From assembly GCA_026168455.1 (NCBI GenBank), contig CM047431.1, positions 7,524,943-7,588,942 of the forward strand: a stretch of 64,000 bases of DNA. The letters run 5' to 3'. The DNA is from Theocolax elegans (Eukaryota; Arthropoda; Insecta; Hymenoptera; Cerocephalidae). Below are positions 36,600 to 48,939 of the stretch, piece by piece. The translations under genes were made by a program, and so were the position numbers. Below the pieces are notes generated by a model that worked only from the letters and a program-made list of their open reading frames with translations, searched no databases and was not told the origin of the DNA. The stretch's first letter is position 1; each line of letters starts with the position of its first letter.

Positions 36600-38634
36600 G
36601 TCGGGTCGGGAACATTAAATCATCTAACACATTCACCATCTTCCATACTAATATTAATCGTTTAAAAACTCATTTTTCATCTATCGAAGCAATTGTTTTT
36701 CCTGAATCCCACGATGTCATTGCCATCACGGAAACCTTCCTCACTGAAAGCGATTCTTCTGAAATTCTTCAGTTACCAAGTTATGCTCTTTATCGGTTGG
36801 ATCGAGTAGGTAAGGAGGGTGGTGGTGTGGCGGCGTATGTTCGGAATGGGTTTGCTGTGAGCATCATAGCTCACTCCGATCCTGTCTTCTCTAACGCCCC
36901 CGAATTTCTTATATTGCGTGTAGTAAACAAAACGGTGGCGTTGGCTTTGGCAGTGGTGTATCACAGACCTTCTGCTGCTTACCCTACGGAGTTCTTTGAT
37001 GTTCTTGCTGACATTCTCCCCAACTATAAACATGTTATTATTACTGGTGATCTCAACATTGATATGTCATCATCTAACGCTGCAGCGAATATGTTGAGTA
37101 TGACAGCTCTAGGCCTTTTCCTTCTTCCATCAGAACCTACGCATCACGCGGTGACGTCGGCGGGATCATCTCATACTTGGTTGGATCTCTTCCTGGTTCG
37201 TGAACCAGTGCCTGATTTTGTTTATAATAAATCTACTTCTCCCTTTGCGGCGGGGCATGATGCCATTAGCATCCCTTATGATTAATAAAACGCAGGATCA
37301 AGTCAAGAGGTTCTGGGTTAGGGACTTGGAGAAGATCAACCTTCATCATCTTGCTACGACCTTCACTTCATTTCTGGATCAATCATCACATAACTCATTA
37401 CTTCAATCTTTAACAGTCTCAGATTCAATTTCATCTGCCTGACCTGACCAGCCCACTTCTTTACGATCATTTTCATCTAATCATTTCGACCTACTTTCAT
37501 CATCATTATCCTCCTTTTGTAGTTCAATTTCATCAACGTTTAATGTCATTGCACCATCTAAATTAGTCACAATTAAAACAAAACACAAGCCATGGGTTAC
37601 TCAAGAAATAAAAACTATTATTAAGGCCAAGAATGATGCTTTTAAGCAGTTTCGTAACTCTGGCTTGTTTACAGACTACAATGTGTATAAGCTGTTAAGC
37701 AATAGAGCTAAGAATACCATAAACTCTAGCAAATTACACTACTTGCAAGTAAAGCTTGATAATGAAAAGGATCCTGCTAAGTCCTGGAAACTTCTCAGAA
37801 ATATGGGTCTGGGCATGAAGTCTAATCCTTCGCCATTAAAATATTTTACAACTTGTCAACTCAATAGTTACTATGCTTCTGTATCAAATCATTCTTCACC
37901 ACTCACTATTCATTCATTCGCATCCATCATATCTAACATTTGTCATTTTCCAACGTCTCCTTCATTCGACTTCCTACCTGTGTCAGCCAAAAAAGTTCAG
38001 CGGACTATTGTTAGAGCTTCTTCCAAGGCGTCGGGCATCGATGGCATATCTGTCAATATGTTAAAATTGTTGGAACCACAAATTACCCTACCATTAACGG
38101 AACTTTTTAACGGTATGCTCTCTGCCGGATGGTTCCCCGATTGCTGGAAGAGGGTTGTGCTGTTCCCGTTGGCGAAGTCCAGTAGGTTGGAATCGTGTTT
38201 GGACCCAAGACCAATTGCTAAGCTTTGCGAGATCTCAAAGGTTTTGGAGAGATTAGTGCATGATCAGCTGGTTGAGTACCTCGAATCTAATCATTTGTTA
38301 ATCGACAGGCAAGCGGGCTTCAGAAAGGACCATAGTACTCAATCAGCTTTTCTGGGGGTGTTGGATGACGTTAGAAGAGCTATTGACTCCAGAATGATTA
38401 CGATCCTAGTTTTATTTGATTTCTCCAAGGCCTTTGATACAGTCCCACACGATAAGCTCATCCGCAAGTTGGGTGACATCGGCTGTACAGACTTGGTACT
38501 TAACTGGTTTTACAGATACCTTGTGGGTCGCAAGCAGGCCGTTGCGGACGAGGTTGGCATGTTATCTGATTGGCTGGAGGTGAATGCTGGTGTGCCTCAG
38601 GGCAGTGGTCTGGGTCCGATCTTATTTTCCATTT
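36600..38634 (+). pseudogene. LINE-3 ORF2 (endonuclease + RT), truncated
   Basis: An AP-type endonuclease lies at about 36614-37285: metal/catalytic motifs HTNINRL, ITET, VITGDLNID, TWLDLF and GHDAIS are readable in order. A frameshift near 37270 and a stop near 37440 separate it from the linker and RT at about 37560-38634: LVLFDFSKAFDT and GVPQGSGLGP are present, but the sequence breaks off right after ILFSIF, before the catalytic YADD. No 3' end is found in the window. 35187-35363 is its 5' UTR. CR1 superfamily by domain order and PHD-bearing ORF1. Confidence 0.85.
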
Positions 38635-38699
38635 TCCAACAGACATGAATTATTACTAATTTATTATCCTGGTTTTTACTGTTTTCTATTTGCAGAAAT

Positions 38700-39616
38700 A
38701 TTATACAAATAATACACGATCATAATGCGGTGTATTTATTTCATCTTGCACTACAAATTTAAATCTTGTGCATTGCGAGTTCTTGCAATGAGCTGCAGCT
38801 GTCAAATATATGTTTTTATCATTTTTTTTGTTAAAGCACTTATGCCAATCAAATGCTAATACACAATAAGGCTATTGTTTCTCAAAATAATTGATAAAAT
38901 CGTCAGTCCATAAATAATTTAATTTTGGTTTGTCTTGCACCCAAAATTTTATCCAAAATAGTGCTGGATGTGTAAAACATTCTCCTTTTATAGCCCATTT
39001 TGTCTCATTATACTTAAATTTAATAATACAATGGTATTCTTTGATCTCATTGTTTACAAATTGTGCAGTTTCTACAACATCTTCCGTTGTACGTATGTTA
39101 CTAAGCGCAAGATCGCTGGTAGAAAAACTACCGTCGTTACTATCATCAATAACGGAAGTAATTGTAATATTAGGAGAACTATCTTTTGTGGCATCAATGT
39201 TCATTATTTCACTCTCATTCTCACAATAATGTGTATTGATATCACTATTATCATTTGTACAAAAATTATCAATGCAGCTCGAATCGTGATCATTATTATT
39301 ATTTTAAAGGAAGAACGCAGTCTACAACACTACTAATGTTCTGTAGATTCACTATTTTCTTTGTTACTACATTTTGCGCACTTACTTTTATAACTGAATA
39401 AATTATTTCTTTATTATATAAATAATTTCTATGACACCGTTTTTGGTGTAATAACATAACTCTTGGATCACAGTAATCAGGCAAAATAGTAGAGCATATG
39501 TCAAACCAAACATTATCTCTAAATGACGAACAATTTAAAAATTGAAGAAAACTATTAATGTTCGCATCGTACTTTATTAAAACATTCAAAATTGAATTGC
39601 ATATCGTCGCTTCCAA
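38700..39616 (-). pseudogene. Unrecognised protein remnant, possibly transposon-encoded
   Basis: Three minus-strand frames appear to be one protein. The first is 39299-39616 (SFRDNVWFDICSTILPDYC); a one-base shift near 39300 leads into 38872-39204 (acidic, then FKYNETKWAIKGECF, FWIKFWVQDKPKL); a second shift near 38870 leads to CKNSQCTRFKFVVQDE with a Cys/His pattern suggestive of a zinc-binding DNA-recognition module. I do not recognise the family. Its start overlaps the left inverted repeat of the element at 39601, so it was either truncated by that element or is accidental there. It may be the N-terminal part of a transposase; this is a guess. Confidence 0.35.
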
Positions 39617-40400
39617 ATATAAAGGTAGTATCTCAGCGGCCGGTTCGAAAAGGACGTATCTCAGCGTCCGGTTAAAAAAGGTTGTACCTCAGCGGCCGGT
39701 TAGAAAAGGTCGTAACTCAGCGGCCGGTTAGAAAAGGTCGTATCTCAGTGGCCGGTTGGAGAAGGTCGTATCTCAGCGGCCGGTTAAGGTGGTATCCTGC
39801 TTTGGAAGGGCTAAAAAAACCGTTTTTTAGGGAATTTTTTTGAGATAGAAAAAAATAACCAACTCCAGAGAACTTTCAGGAATATTGTATTATATAATTG
39901 AACATTATAAAAAAATTTTTTTAAAGAAAAATATCAAAATGCAGCCGATTATTAGGCACATTTGTTGGGCAATCCGTAATCAGAGTCTTCTATTGGCCGG
40001 AGTGATAGAGCTCTTAATTTTGATCTGAAACAGAAAGCCAAAAAGAATTTCATTTTCATATATGTATTTTCTATTTGAACCAAGGAAAATCGAAGAAATT
40101 GTGAAATTTGAAATTTTTTCCGAATTTGAAGCAAAAAGTGCTTTTTACGAGAAAAAAAATCTCTCCAATGTGCTGAAAAAATCTTTTAGAAATTTATTTC
40201 CAAAAACCTTTTTGGTTCATATTGAAGAGTAGATAAATTGAAGCTAAAAAACTTCGGATCGTTACGACAGGTTATTTATATTTTTTGCAAACACGCCCGC
40301 CAGTTTAGAAAAAGTGGAAAAACGAAAACTCGAGAAAAAGCGCTTTAAAGTTTATGAACTGGAAAAATGTTAATTTTCGACTACTTACGGCAATAATTCG

Positions 40401-40730
40401 CTAATCAGCTATTCCTGCGCCATACAATAGACCTTTAGCTTCCTCATGGAACTCATTTTGTTGAAGTTGATCAAGTCTACGGGCCGTACGAGCTTTCTTA
40501 CTGGAAAGAGACGAACGCCGTCCAATTTTCAAATTGAGTAATTGCATGGTATGCAAAACTGCTGAATATGCTTCATTGAACATTCCTGCAGCCATATACG
40601 CAGCAATTTCTACGATTTTTTGATCAGAATTGAGATGTTTCGGAGTTATGCGCCAGACAGTGGAGTTGAACGATTCGTTCGAATTTTGCGTGTGTCCACC
40701 TAAGCATCACGTCATGAGATCGTCATTCGA
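40401..40730 (-). pseudogene. C-terminal fragment of a Mutator-like transposase
   Basis: The minus-strand frame, read upstream of its first ATG, gives QNSNESFNSTVWRI then IVEIAAYMAAGMFNEAYSAV and ends EEAKGLLYGAGIAD. The N-x-N-E-S-x-N-S-x-W core followed by a small-residue helix and a basic tail is the pattern I associate with the C-terminal part of Mutator-like transposases that lost the DDE core. Only about 100 residues survive. It lies inside the foldback element at 39601-42974, which has the long terminal repeats typical of such elements. Confidence 0.5.
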
Positions 40731-41779
40731 AAGTTCTTCAGGTATATTTAGATTTATATTTATACCTTGTCAGTTATATAGTTTTGAGTTTAAAGACGAG
40801 GGGAGGAGCGTTCGCGTTTCTGTCTGACCGAGCACTGGCACTTGCTCGATGCCCCGTTGCGTTTAGTGCTGTATCTTCGGAAATACTACGAATCCGACTC
40901 TATAACTTCAGATATATGTTCTTATACATATAAAGAATAGATTTAAGCAATAAAAAAAATCGATTTTTTGAACGTACTAAATCAGGATACCCCCTTAAAG
41001 AAGGTCGTATTTCGCGAGCTAATTTTTTTTCTTAAATTTAAGTTGGCAACATTGACAAAAATCTTGCGGAATTAGATTTAACATGCGAAAAAATTATAAA
41101 TATTGTACGAAAACATATATTTGTGTGTGTGTCTATATACATATATATATATAAGCTATTTCACGTCAAGTGGTACGATGAAAATTTTAAATCGCTCCAA
41201 AATTTGAAAACAGGCTGGAAATATCTTCCAAAAAATAGAAAAAAAATTTTAGGCGTTAAAAATAATTTGCCTGGGAGTTATTCCACCATGAAAAATGAAA
41301 ATTTTCAATTTTTTAGAAAAATTGCTATTTTTAAAACCGTTTATCTCAAAATCTATATATTTTTTTGACAAAACATTAGAAACAACTTTTGTTTAAAATA
41401 ATCTTTAGAACTTATCTACCTGGGTTACAATTCTTGATTTTAAAATCCCAATGAGATAGGGCACTTGGAAATAGTGAATATCAAAAAAAGGCGACCACGC
41501 CACAATCGATTTTGATCTAATACCGCTCAAAAGATCACATTTTTCGAGAGCTTTCGAATGACGGTGGTTAGATTATTGGCCAAGACCGCTGGTGTAAGCT
41601 GTGCCTCATAAACCTCATAAAATCACTAATTTTCGTGTATTTTAAGGCATAACTTTCATCAGTGGTCTTGGCCAATAATCTAACCACCGCCATTCGAAAG
41701 CTCTCAAAAAATATGATCTTTTGAGAGGTATTAGATCAAAATTGATAACTATTGATAAAAATAAATATTGCTATAACTG

Positions 41780-42640
41780 TGGGAATATGTTTTAGAGGTA
41801 TCCAGTAGTTCTCCTAAATTTTTTCAGTTTTTTTCGGGGCCATTATTTTAAGTTACAGAGAGTAAAAGTTTACATTTTAGCACTTTTTTGCATTATATGC
41901 CCAATTTCATGAATTTGTCGCTCCTAGGGGATGCATTTTTCACTAAAAACATAAGTATGACTTTTTTTGTAAAATTTTCCGAACTTTTCATTAAAAATAC
42001 TTTTAAAGACATAAATGTATGCTGTCACACTCTTGTAAGCCATTTAAACCTTAAATAGTGAAAATAAGCAATTCTGCTCCGGACTCTGGTAACCTAATAC
42101 TGTCTAAAACATGTCTTTTCATAGTCAGAAACTGCCTAAAAATTTCCAGAGTGGGTCTAAATCATTAAGATCACTTATAGTCAAAATATCTGGGAAAAGT
42201 GCCCGAAATATTAATAGAAATGTATATCTGTTGCCTTATAACGATGTATCTAATAGCATGATTATTGCAAAAATTTCATGCACTTACTTTGGAGTGGTAG
42301 AAAAGTATCTCCACTTGTTTGAGTATCTATCTAATCCCCTGTAAGCTGCTAAAAATACGAATATTATTATACAATTCTAAAAAATTAATTTTTAAACACT
42401 TATAATGCAAAGGCAACATTTATACTGAAAAATTCAGAAAATTTTATAAAATAAATCATATTTATGTTTTTAGTGAAAAATGCATCCTCTGGGAGCTACA
42501 AATTCATGAAAATGAACATAGAATGCAAAAAGTGCTGACATGTCAATTTTGACTCTCTGTAACTTAAAATAATGGCCCCGAAAAAACTGAAAAATTCAAG
42601 AGAATTACTGAATGTCTCTAAAACGTATACCCACAGTTAT
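41780..42640. repeat. Nested 860-bp palindrome
   Basis: 41780-42010 is the inverted copy of 42410-42640 (for example CGGGGCCATTATTTTAAGTT and CTAAAAACATAA in both). The centre, about 42010-42410, holds a spurious 77-codon frame. Just upstream, 41505-41600 and 41655-41755 form another inverted pair around a ~55-bp loop. Confidence 0.75.
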
Positions 42641-42974
42641 ACCCATCCATATATTACACACAAATATATGTGTGTTCGTACAGTATTTATAATTTTTTCG
42701 CATGTTAAATCTAATGCCGCAAGATTTTCGACAGTGTTGCCAACTTAAATTTAAGAAAAAAAATTATCCCGCGAAATACGTCCTTCTTTAACCGTCCGTT
42801 GAGATATGACCTTCTCCAACCGGCCACTGAGATACGACCTTTTCTAACCGGCCGCTGAGGTACGACCTTTTCTAACCGTCCTCTGAGATACGACCTTTTT
42901 TAACCGGACGCTGAGATACGTTCTTTTCGAACCGGCCGCTGAGATACGACCTTTTTATTCGGAGGCGACGATAT

Positions 42975-43500
42975 ATCTTCACACGATATACTTTTATGCT
43001 TAACCATTTTGGTATAATTATATATAAGATTTATAGTTTATTTTAATATTAAGCATTAAAATTAAATTATTAAAATTGAATAATTAGAAAATTTGTTTAC
43101 TTATTAATACTGCACATAAAAAGATTTTCATTTAATTTTAATGAAATTGAGCATAAAATAAAAAATATAATAAACGTAAAAACGCACTTATATACTTAAA
43201 ACTAGTATCCAGAAGGAAATTCTATTTTGGTGCGCTTAGCGCCCATAAAATATAAGAAAATTAATGAATAAATAATATATAATATTATAAAGTTTTAACT
43301 TTATACAATATTTATGACAATACACTGATGACAAAATAATGCAAATATAGAATATTTTTTTCTCAGATCGAAGTTACGTACATCACTACTTATACAGTCA
43401 AACGCATGATTTGTTCATAATCAACAATACGCGACACGCCATCTATAGCCCGTAATTGAAAATTCGGTCACTTACTAGAAAAGAACGACAATTATACATT
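42975..43500. other. AT-rich interval without recognised feature
   Basis: Nothing supported apart from a short GC-rich patch near 43235 (GGTGCGCTTAGCGCCC). Confidence 0.5.
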
Positions 43501-44710
43501 ATCCACATCCACATTATATTAAAATTTTATAATGTCTAAATGACGATTTAAGTATAAATTATGTTATATTTTTTAAATAGTTTGTAAAAATTAATTTTTT
43601 TTTAATTCAATATGATCGCGACACCCAAGGGAATAATTAGACATAGCGTTTCACTTTTTTATAGGTATTTAATTAATTTTTTATCGCCCCGCTTCGCTCG
43701 GGCGCAAACCGTCACACGAGAAGAAAATCAAATACTCGCACTAGTATCGAAATGTACTATTTAAATGGTTTAACCTCGATTATTTAACTCGACTATATAT
43801 TTGTTTATCTCGATCAGTTATAACTGAAGGTAACATTAAGTGGACTGGACATCATCAACAGGAAGGGAATATTTTGTTTTTTATTTACATTTATCTACAG
43901 GAAGAAATTAATTTTTTTTTAAATTTTGTTATGAGCTTTCCAGTAGATGAAGCCGCAATGATCTGGAGGTAATAATAATGACCTGGACATCATCTACAGG
44001 AAGAAATTAATTTATTTTAACGTCGCAATGTGCGTTCCGCATTATTTATATTATTTTATTACTATTTATTATTATTATTATATTTCTATTATTTATATAA
44101 AAACATATGATGGCGATTACTGAACCAAATAATTACATATTGATCATACAAATTTAATTTTGTTTTTATTTATTAGGTAGTTTATGTGAAAACATATGAT
44201 GGCGAATACTCAACCAAAGAATTAAATATTGATCATACATATTTAATTTCATTTTTATTTATTAAGCAGTTAAAATATGATGGCCATTACTGAACCAAAG
44301 AATTAAATATTGATCATACTTATTTTATTTTTTTTTATGTATTAAGTAGTTTATATTACAACATATGAAACATACTGGTTTGTTATTATTTATTATTTGT
44401 TATTTTCTATTATTTTATTTTATTTTATATATATTATATAAGTAGTATATGTTTTCACATAAACTACTTAATAAATAAAAAAAAAATTAAATTTGTATGA
44501 TCAATATGTAATTATTTGGTTGAGTTTTTATATAAAATAGTTATATATATAACTAAAATTTATTATAAATATTTATACTATATTTTTTTATTTTATTTTA
44601 TTTTTTTTATAAAGCATCTTATATTGATTTTTAATTATTTTGGATTATGTAGAAAGCGTTATGTGAAATTTCACATTAATTATTCAGTTTTTATTATGCG
44701 GTAATTGTTC
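43501..44710 (+). mobile_element. Element X, copy 3 (minimal form)
   Basis: Starts ATCCACATCCACATTA like copy 1 and contains the same terminal landmarks, but has only about two degenerate ~96-bp units (about 43860-44010). It is followed by three tandem ~85-bp AT-rich units around AACCAAANAATTA (44110-44370) and an inverted match near 44450-44560. A 61-bp GC-rich insert (43684-43744) is absent from copies 1 and 2. No transposase. Confidence 0.65.
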
Positions 44711-44730
44711 AATAGTACTTTTTTGTATAG

Positions 44731-45350
44731 TGTAAAGCTAAGCTACATACTCTTATGCGTATGAAGCTATACCTTATAACGAACGCGAGTGACGATAGGA
44801 AAAGCTCGTAGGTGATCGGGAAAGCCCGCGCGAAAGCCGCGTAAGGACTAATAATGGTCCGACGCGCAAGCTGACTGAGGAGAGTATATAGAGAGTTTAT
44901 GCGAGTCATCGTAGATAGACACGTCGCCGGTAACGCCTTCCTTGCGAATTCGTGGCAAGCGAAAAACAATCATTAACACGGATTCTTGCTCGGGTTCTGG
45001 GTTTCGCGCCGTGAAGAGTGAGTGATTCAGTGGAGTGAGCGTGCTGGTGTTAAGTGCACAGCTCCAGCGACTCCCAGGAACCTGCGAGGAGGGCGAAGTT
45101 GCCGCGCGCGAGAGCCCGACGGAGAGAGGGGAAACAGGCGAAGTCAAACGCATCGACGAGGAGAATCGAGATTCAAAGTACGTGGTGCACCACTCGCAAG
45201 CCGCCGAAGCCGTAAAGACTCTCTCTTTACGGCTATATCTTTAAGTTAGGGATCGGCGGATCTCGCCCGCGCGCGACGGCGAGGAAGCTAACGGGCGACC
45301 GCGTACGCGTGCTAGAAAGAGAGAAAGTGCGAGTAACCCCGGTGGTTACA
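44731..45350 (+). mobile_element. Possible solo LTR (LTR-D)
   Basis: A 620-bp GC-richer block starting TGTAAAGCTAAGC and ending GGTTACA, i.e. with TGTAA/TTACA ends like Gypsy LTRs. At 45181-45192 GTGGTGCACCAC occurs after CAAAGTAC, comparable with the GTGGTACCAC palindrome after AAAGTA in LTR-A, -B and -C. A perfect 11-bp hairpin lies at 45208-45218/45224-45234. No target duplication is seen. The overlapping frames on both strands look spurious. Confidence 0.4.
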
Positions 45351-45964
45351 CCTATGTTCATTTTTTATTACGTCAGATCTCACTTAAGATTTTTTACTAG
45401 GGGATTACTCGCTTATGTTTGCTTGGATAGATTTTGATACTTAAAGAATAATTTTTGTGTAAATATTACAAATAATTGTGGTACATAGATTACATTATAT
45501 GGTAAATTAATAACATGTTTGACTTATAGCAAACTAGCATCTCCCGCTAATTCTGCATTCATAAAAATGCAAAAATGAAGTTTTTTTTCTAGAAAATAAG
45601 GAAATAAACTACGGTCTTTATCCATAATGATAATCATTGAACGAAAGATAAATATTGGAAAATAAGATGTGTTACACAATATTTAAGGGATTTGGATACA
45701 CAATAGCGGGTACAAAATTAGTTGTATATTTACTATTCTTTGTTTGATATAATAAAAAAATTAATTATAGAAGTAATTTGACATTTAATAATGTTTAGTA
45801 TAAATATACAAAATATTTTATTGCGACATTTATTTACTTACTAATCGAAAGTGTGTGGAAATGCATGAACAATCAATTGGATGAATGGTCTGCGCGTGCA
45901 TCCAATTTCGAAAGAAGTAAAAACAAATTTGGGTGCTAAGATCTAGCACCCAAAAAGTAGTTTC
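45351..45964. other. AT-rich interval with one hairpin
   Basis: Perfect 9-bp stem at 45929-45937/45945-45953 (TTGGGTGCT/AGCACCCAA, loop AAGATCT). Nothing else supported. Confidence 0.5.
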
Positions 45965-45999
45965 TTATTTAAATGTCAAAAACTTATAATAACGTTATT

Positions 46000-48939
46000 T
46001 TAACCCATTTCTTCCTAAGCGGACATTTTATAGTCGTTGGGTTTTTTGCCTAGAAAATTGTCGAAAAAAACAACAATTATAACCAGAAGCACTTTCCTGA
46101 ACTAAAATTTTCCGCTCTTTCCGATTCTGAAGTCGGAATTTGAAAATTTTCATTGGAAAATTTAAAAATGACTGTTTAAATTTGGTGTAAAATCAGAAAT
46201 ACATTTTTCAACAATTTGGCATGTTTGTTTAGAATAAAATGCGAATAATATTATTATTGAAATATTTGATGTTTGCGAATTTTTCCGAAAAATTTTCCGA
46301 GATGGCGTCTGTGACACCATGAAATAATCGGAAACTTCTTATTTTTTAAAAAATTTTTTTAATATATGCCAAATTTTGAATACTTAGGTTCTCAAGGTCG
46401 CTGATAACGAATCTGAAATCAGATTTGAAAAATTCAAGATGGCGGATTCAACATGGCGGACATTTGTTTTTCAAAAGTCAACCAAGTTTGGTCAAATTTT
46501 AGGGTCGTTAATTACGAATATAGAATCAGATTTGAAAAAATCAACATGGCGAATTCAAATTGGCCGAAATTTTTTCAAACATCAACCGAATTGGATTCAA
46601 TTTTGAATATTTACTTTTGAAATAATGGTGGAAGAAATTATTCATCTTTTTCAATGTCCTAAGGGTCAAAACAACTTGAACATATATAATCCTGATATTC
46701 ATTACAATAAATATTTGTCCGTTTTTTGCAATAAACGTAAGCTTTACAAATTCTTTGTGATGATGTTGTAGATTTCTGGTGGATATGATGGATTTGTCTA
46801 AAACAAGAGTCGCAAAAATGTTTCTTGCATTCGAAGCAATAAAATGTTGTTTTCATGCTACACTTTATACAAACTCTTCTACGATCAGGTATTGCAAGTT
46901 TCAAATGCTTTGACAACTTCTCTAAAGATGATTCTAAATAAGATCTCGCAACACTTAAAATATGAATGATATTTTGAAATATCTCTTTTGGAGAACGTCA
47001 TTAGGAAAGTATAAAGCATATTCAGAACTGCCCTTGATCCCAAACTGCATTTAGAAAAATTTGCATCATTTATACCATCATTCTTTCCACAATAAATATC
47101 TAATTCTAAAACAAATTCATTTGAAGTGCAGAGGGCCCATAGTATTATTTCAAAATGTATTGGTATGTCTTTGATGAATTGTTTTAGAAGGGTCCGACCA
47201 AAAAATTTAATCATCATTTCATCGATTGACAACGATGAGCAGAAGAATGCAAATTGTTTTATATTTTTCTGAAAATATTCAACAGTATACGTACTTTTCA
47301 AACTTTGTCACTATCAAACTTATTCAAATTATTTAAAGTTTTCAAATGCGACTTGATTTTTTCAAAAAAAATCCTACTCATCGTATTTGAAACAATATCA
47401 GAGTGCAACATTTCATCTGTTGCCCAATAATCTCTATAACTCTTACGAATATTGAAAATAGAAAATATAATTATACACACAAATTGGTTGAAATTATCAA
47501 AATCCAAATTAAAATCATTTTCATTCGTAGCATCAATAATTTGATTTTTCATTTCATTAGAAAAAAGCATTTGAAATACCTCGAGGACTTTTGTCTAAGA
47601 CTTTTTGTTTTATTGCGTCAAAGTCAAATATATCTGTGTCAAGTTGAAAATTGTATACTTTTTCATTATCTAACCATTTGTAAGAATGTGACTCTTCTAA
47701 CTTTTTATTATTCAGGGAAAAATTGCGATAAACTTCTTCATAAGAAGAAGTAGTTGCATCAGTGAGAGTATGACATTGATTGATTTTGTCATCACTGTTC
47801 AAACTCTTTACGTCACTGTTTTCATCGTTTGGTACAAATAAAACTTCTTCATCGGTCTGTTCATCTTCACTGTCATAATCATAAACGTTTTCATCTTCAA
47901 AACTTCTATCAAAAATATCCTTCTCTATAGACTTCCGTTTCGACATATTTGCGGAAGTTTTATAAAACATATTTATGACAAACTGATGTAAAAATTATCT
48001 TATACCCTTGGAAAAATTGCTACAAGAATCAACGACTAACTGTGAGAAACAGCTAAGCTGCTATCCTGAACTGTATAGTTAAAGATAGCCCAATAAAGTG
48101 GATATCCTCTAACTATCTTGAGACAGACTGTTAGAGAAATGCACACTGCCGGAATGGAAAACTCACCAACTATTTTGAAAAGGACTGTTGGTGGAGCAAC
48201 CAAGGAAGAAAGATCCCAAATTATTGTAATGAACGTGAGGAGTATATTTTCAAGTTGTTTTGACCCTTAGGACATTGAAAAAGATGAATAATTTCTTCCA
48301 CCATTATTTCAAAAGTAAATATTCAAAATTGAATCCAATTCGGTTGATGTTTGAAAAAATTTCGGCCATTTTGAATTCGCCATGTTGATCTTTTTAAATC
48401 TGATTCTATATTCGTAATTAACGACCCTAAAAACCCCCGTATATCAAATTTGACCAAAATTGGTTGACTTTTGAAAAACAAATGTCCGCCATGTTGAATC
48501 CGCCATCTTGAATTTTTCAAATCTGATTTCAGATTCGTTATCAGCGACCTTGAGAATCTAAGTATTCAAAATTTGGTATATATTAAAAAATTTTTTTAAA
48601 AAATAAGAAGTTTCCGATTATTTCATGGTGTCACAGACGCCATCTTGGAAAATTTTTCGGAAAAATTCGCAAACATCAAATATTTCAATAATAATATCAT
48701 TTGCAACATGAATCTGTTTCACGATCTTCGTTAAACCATTTTATTCTAAACAAACATGCCAAATTGTTGAAAAATGTATTTCTGATTTTACACTAAATTT
48801 AAACAGTCATTTTTAAATTTTCCAATGAAAATTTTAGTTCAGAAAAGTGCTTCTGGTTATTATTTTTGTTTTTTTCGACAATTTTCTAGGCAAAAAACCC
48901 AACGACTATAAAATGTCCGCTTAGGAAGAAATGGGTTAA
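46000..48939 (-). mobile_element. piggyBac element with ~670-bp terminal inverted repeats
   Basis: Flanked by TTAA at 46000-46003 and 48936-48939. The ends read CCCATTTCTTCCTAAGCGGA and its inverse, and inverted identity extends from about 46004-46655 to about 48245-48935 with few gaps. TTAA duplication and CCC/GGG ends are diagnostic of piggyBac. The transposase remnant lies between the repeats on the minus strand. Confidence 0.9.
46659..47970 (-). pseudogene. piggyBac-like transposase, frameshifted and deleted
   Basis: Four overlapping minus-strand frames in order. 47557-47970 is the acidic N terminus (YDYDSEDEQTDEE). 47298-47570 has IIFSIFNIRKSYRDYW. 46885-47301 has SIDEMMIKFFGRTLLKQFI, the first catalytic Asp region, and FVLELDIYCGK. 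46659-46916 is a C-terminal Cys-rich finger (CIKCSMKTTFYCFECKKHFC...CDSC). The stretch holding the second and third catalytic aspartates is missing between the last two frames, so the enzyme is dead. About 440 residues can be read against roughly 550-600 for the family. Confidence 0.85.

Larger units (their letters stand above)
39601..42974. mobile_element. Mutator-like foldback element with 28-bp subterminal repeats
   Basis: The ends are inverted (ATATCGTCGC at 39601-39610 and its complement at 42965-42974). Next to each lie six tandem 28-bp units (consensus GTCGTATCTCAGCGGCCGGT plus TAGAAAAG) at 39625-39790, mirrored at 42783-42957. Inverted similarity resumes at 40985-41110 versus 42650-42785. 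The space between holds a transposase remnant on the minus strand and nested hairpins (41505-41600/41655-41755 and 41780-42640). No target duplication could be established. Confidence 0.7.

Noticed and set aside
44709..45249. Overlapping frames of 69-101 codons on both strands
   Set aside because: Same situation in the possible LTR-D: GC-rich, both strands open, no domains.
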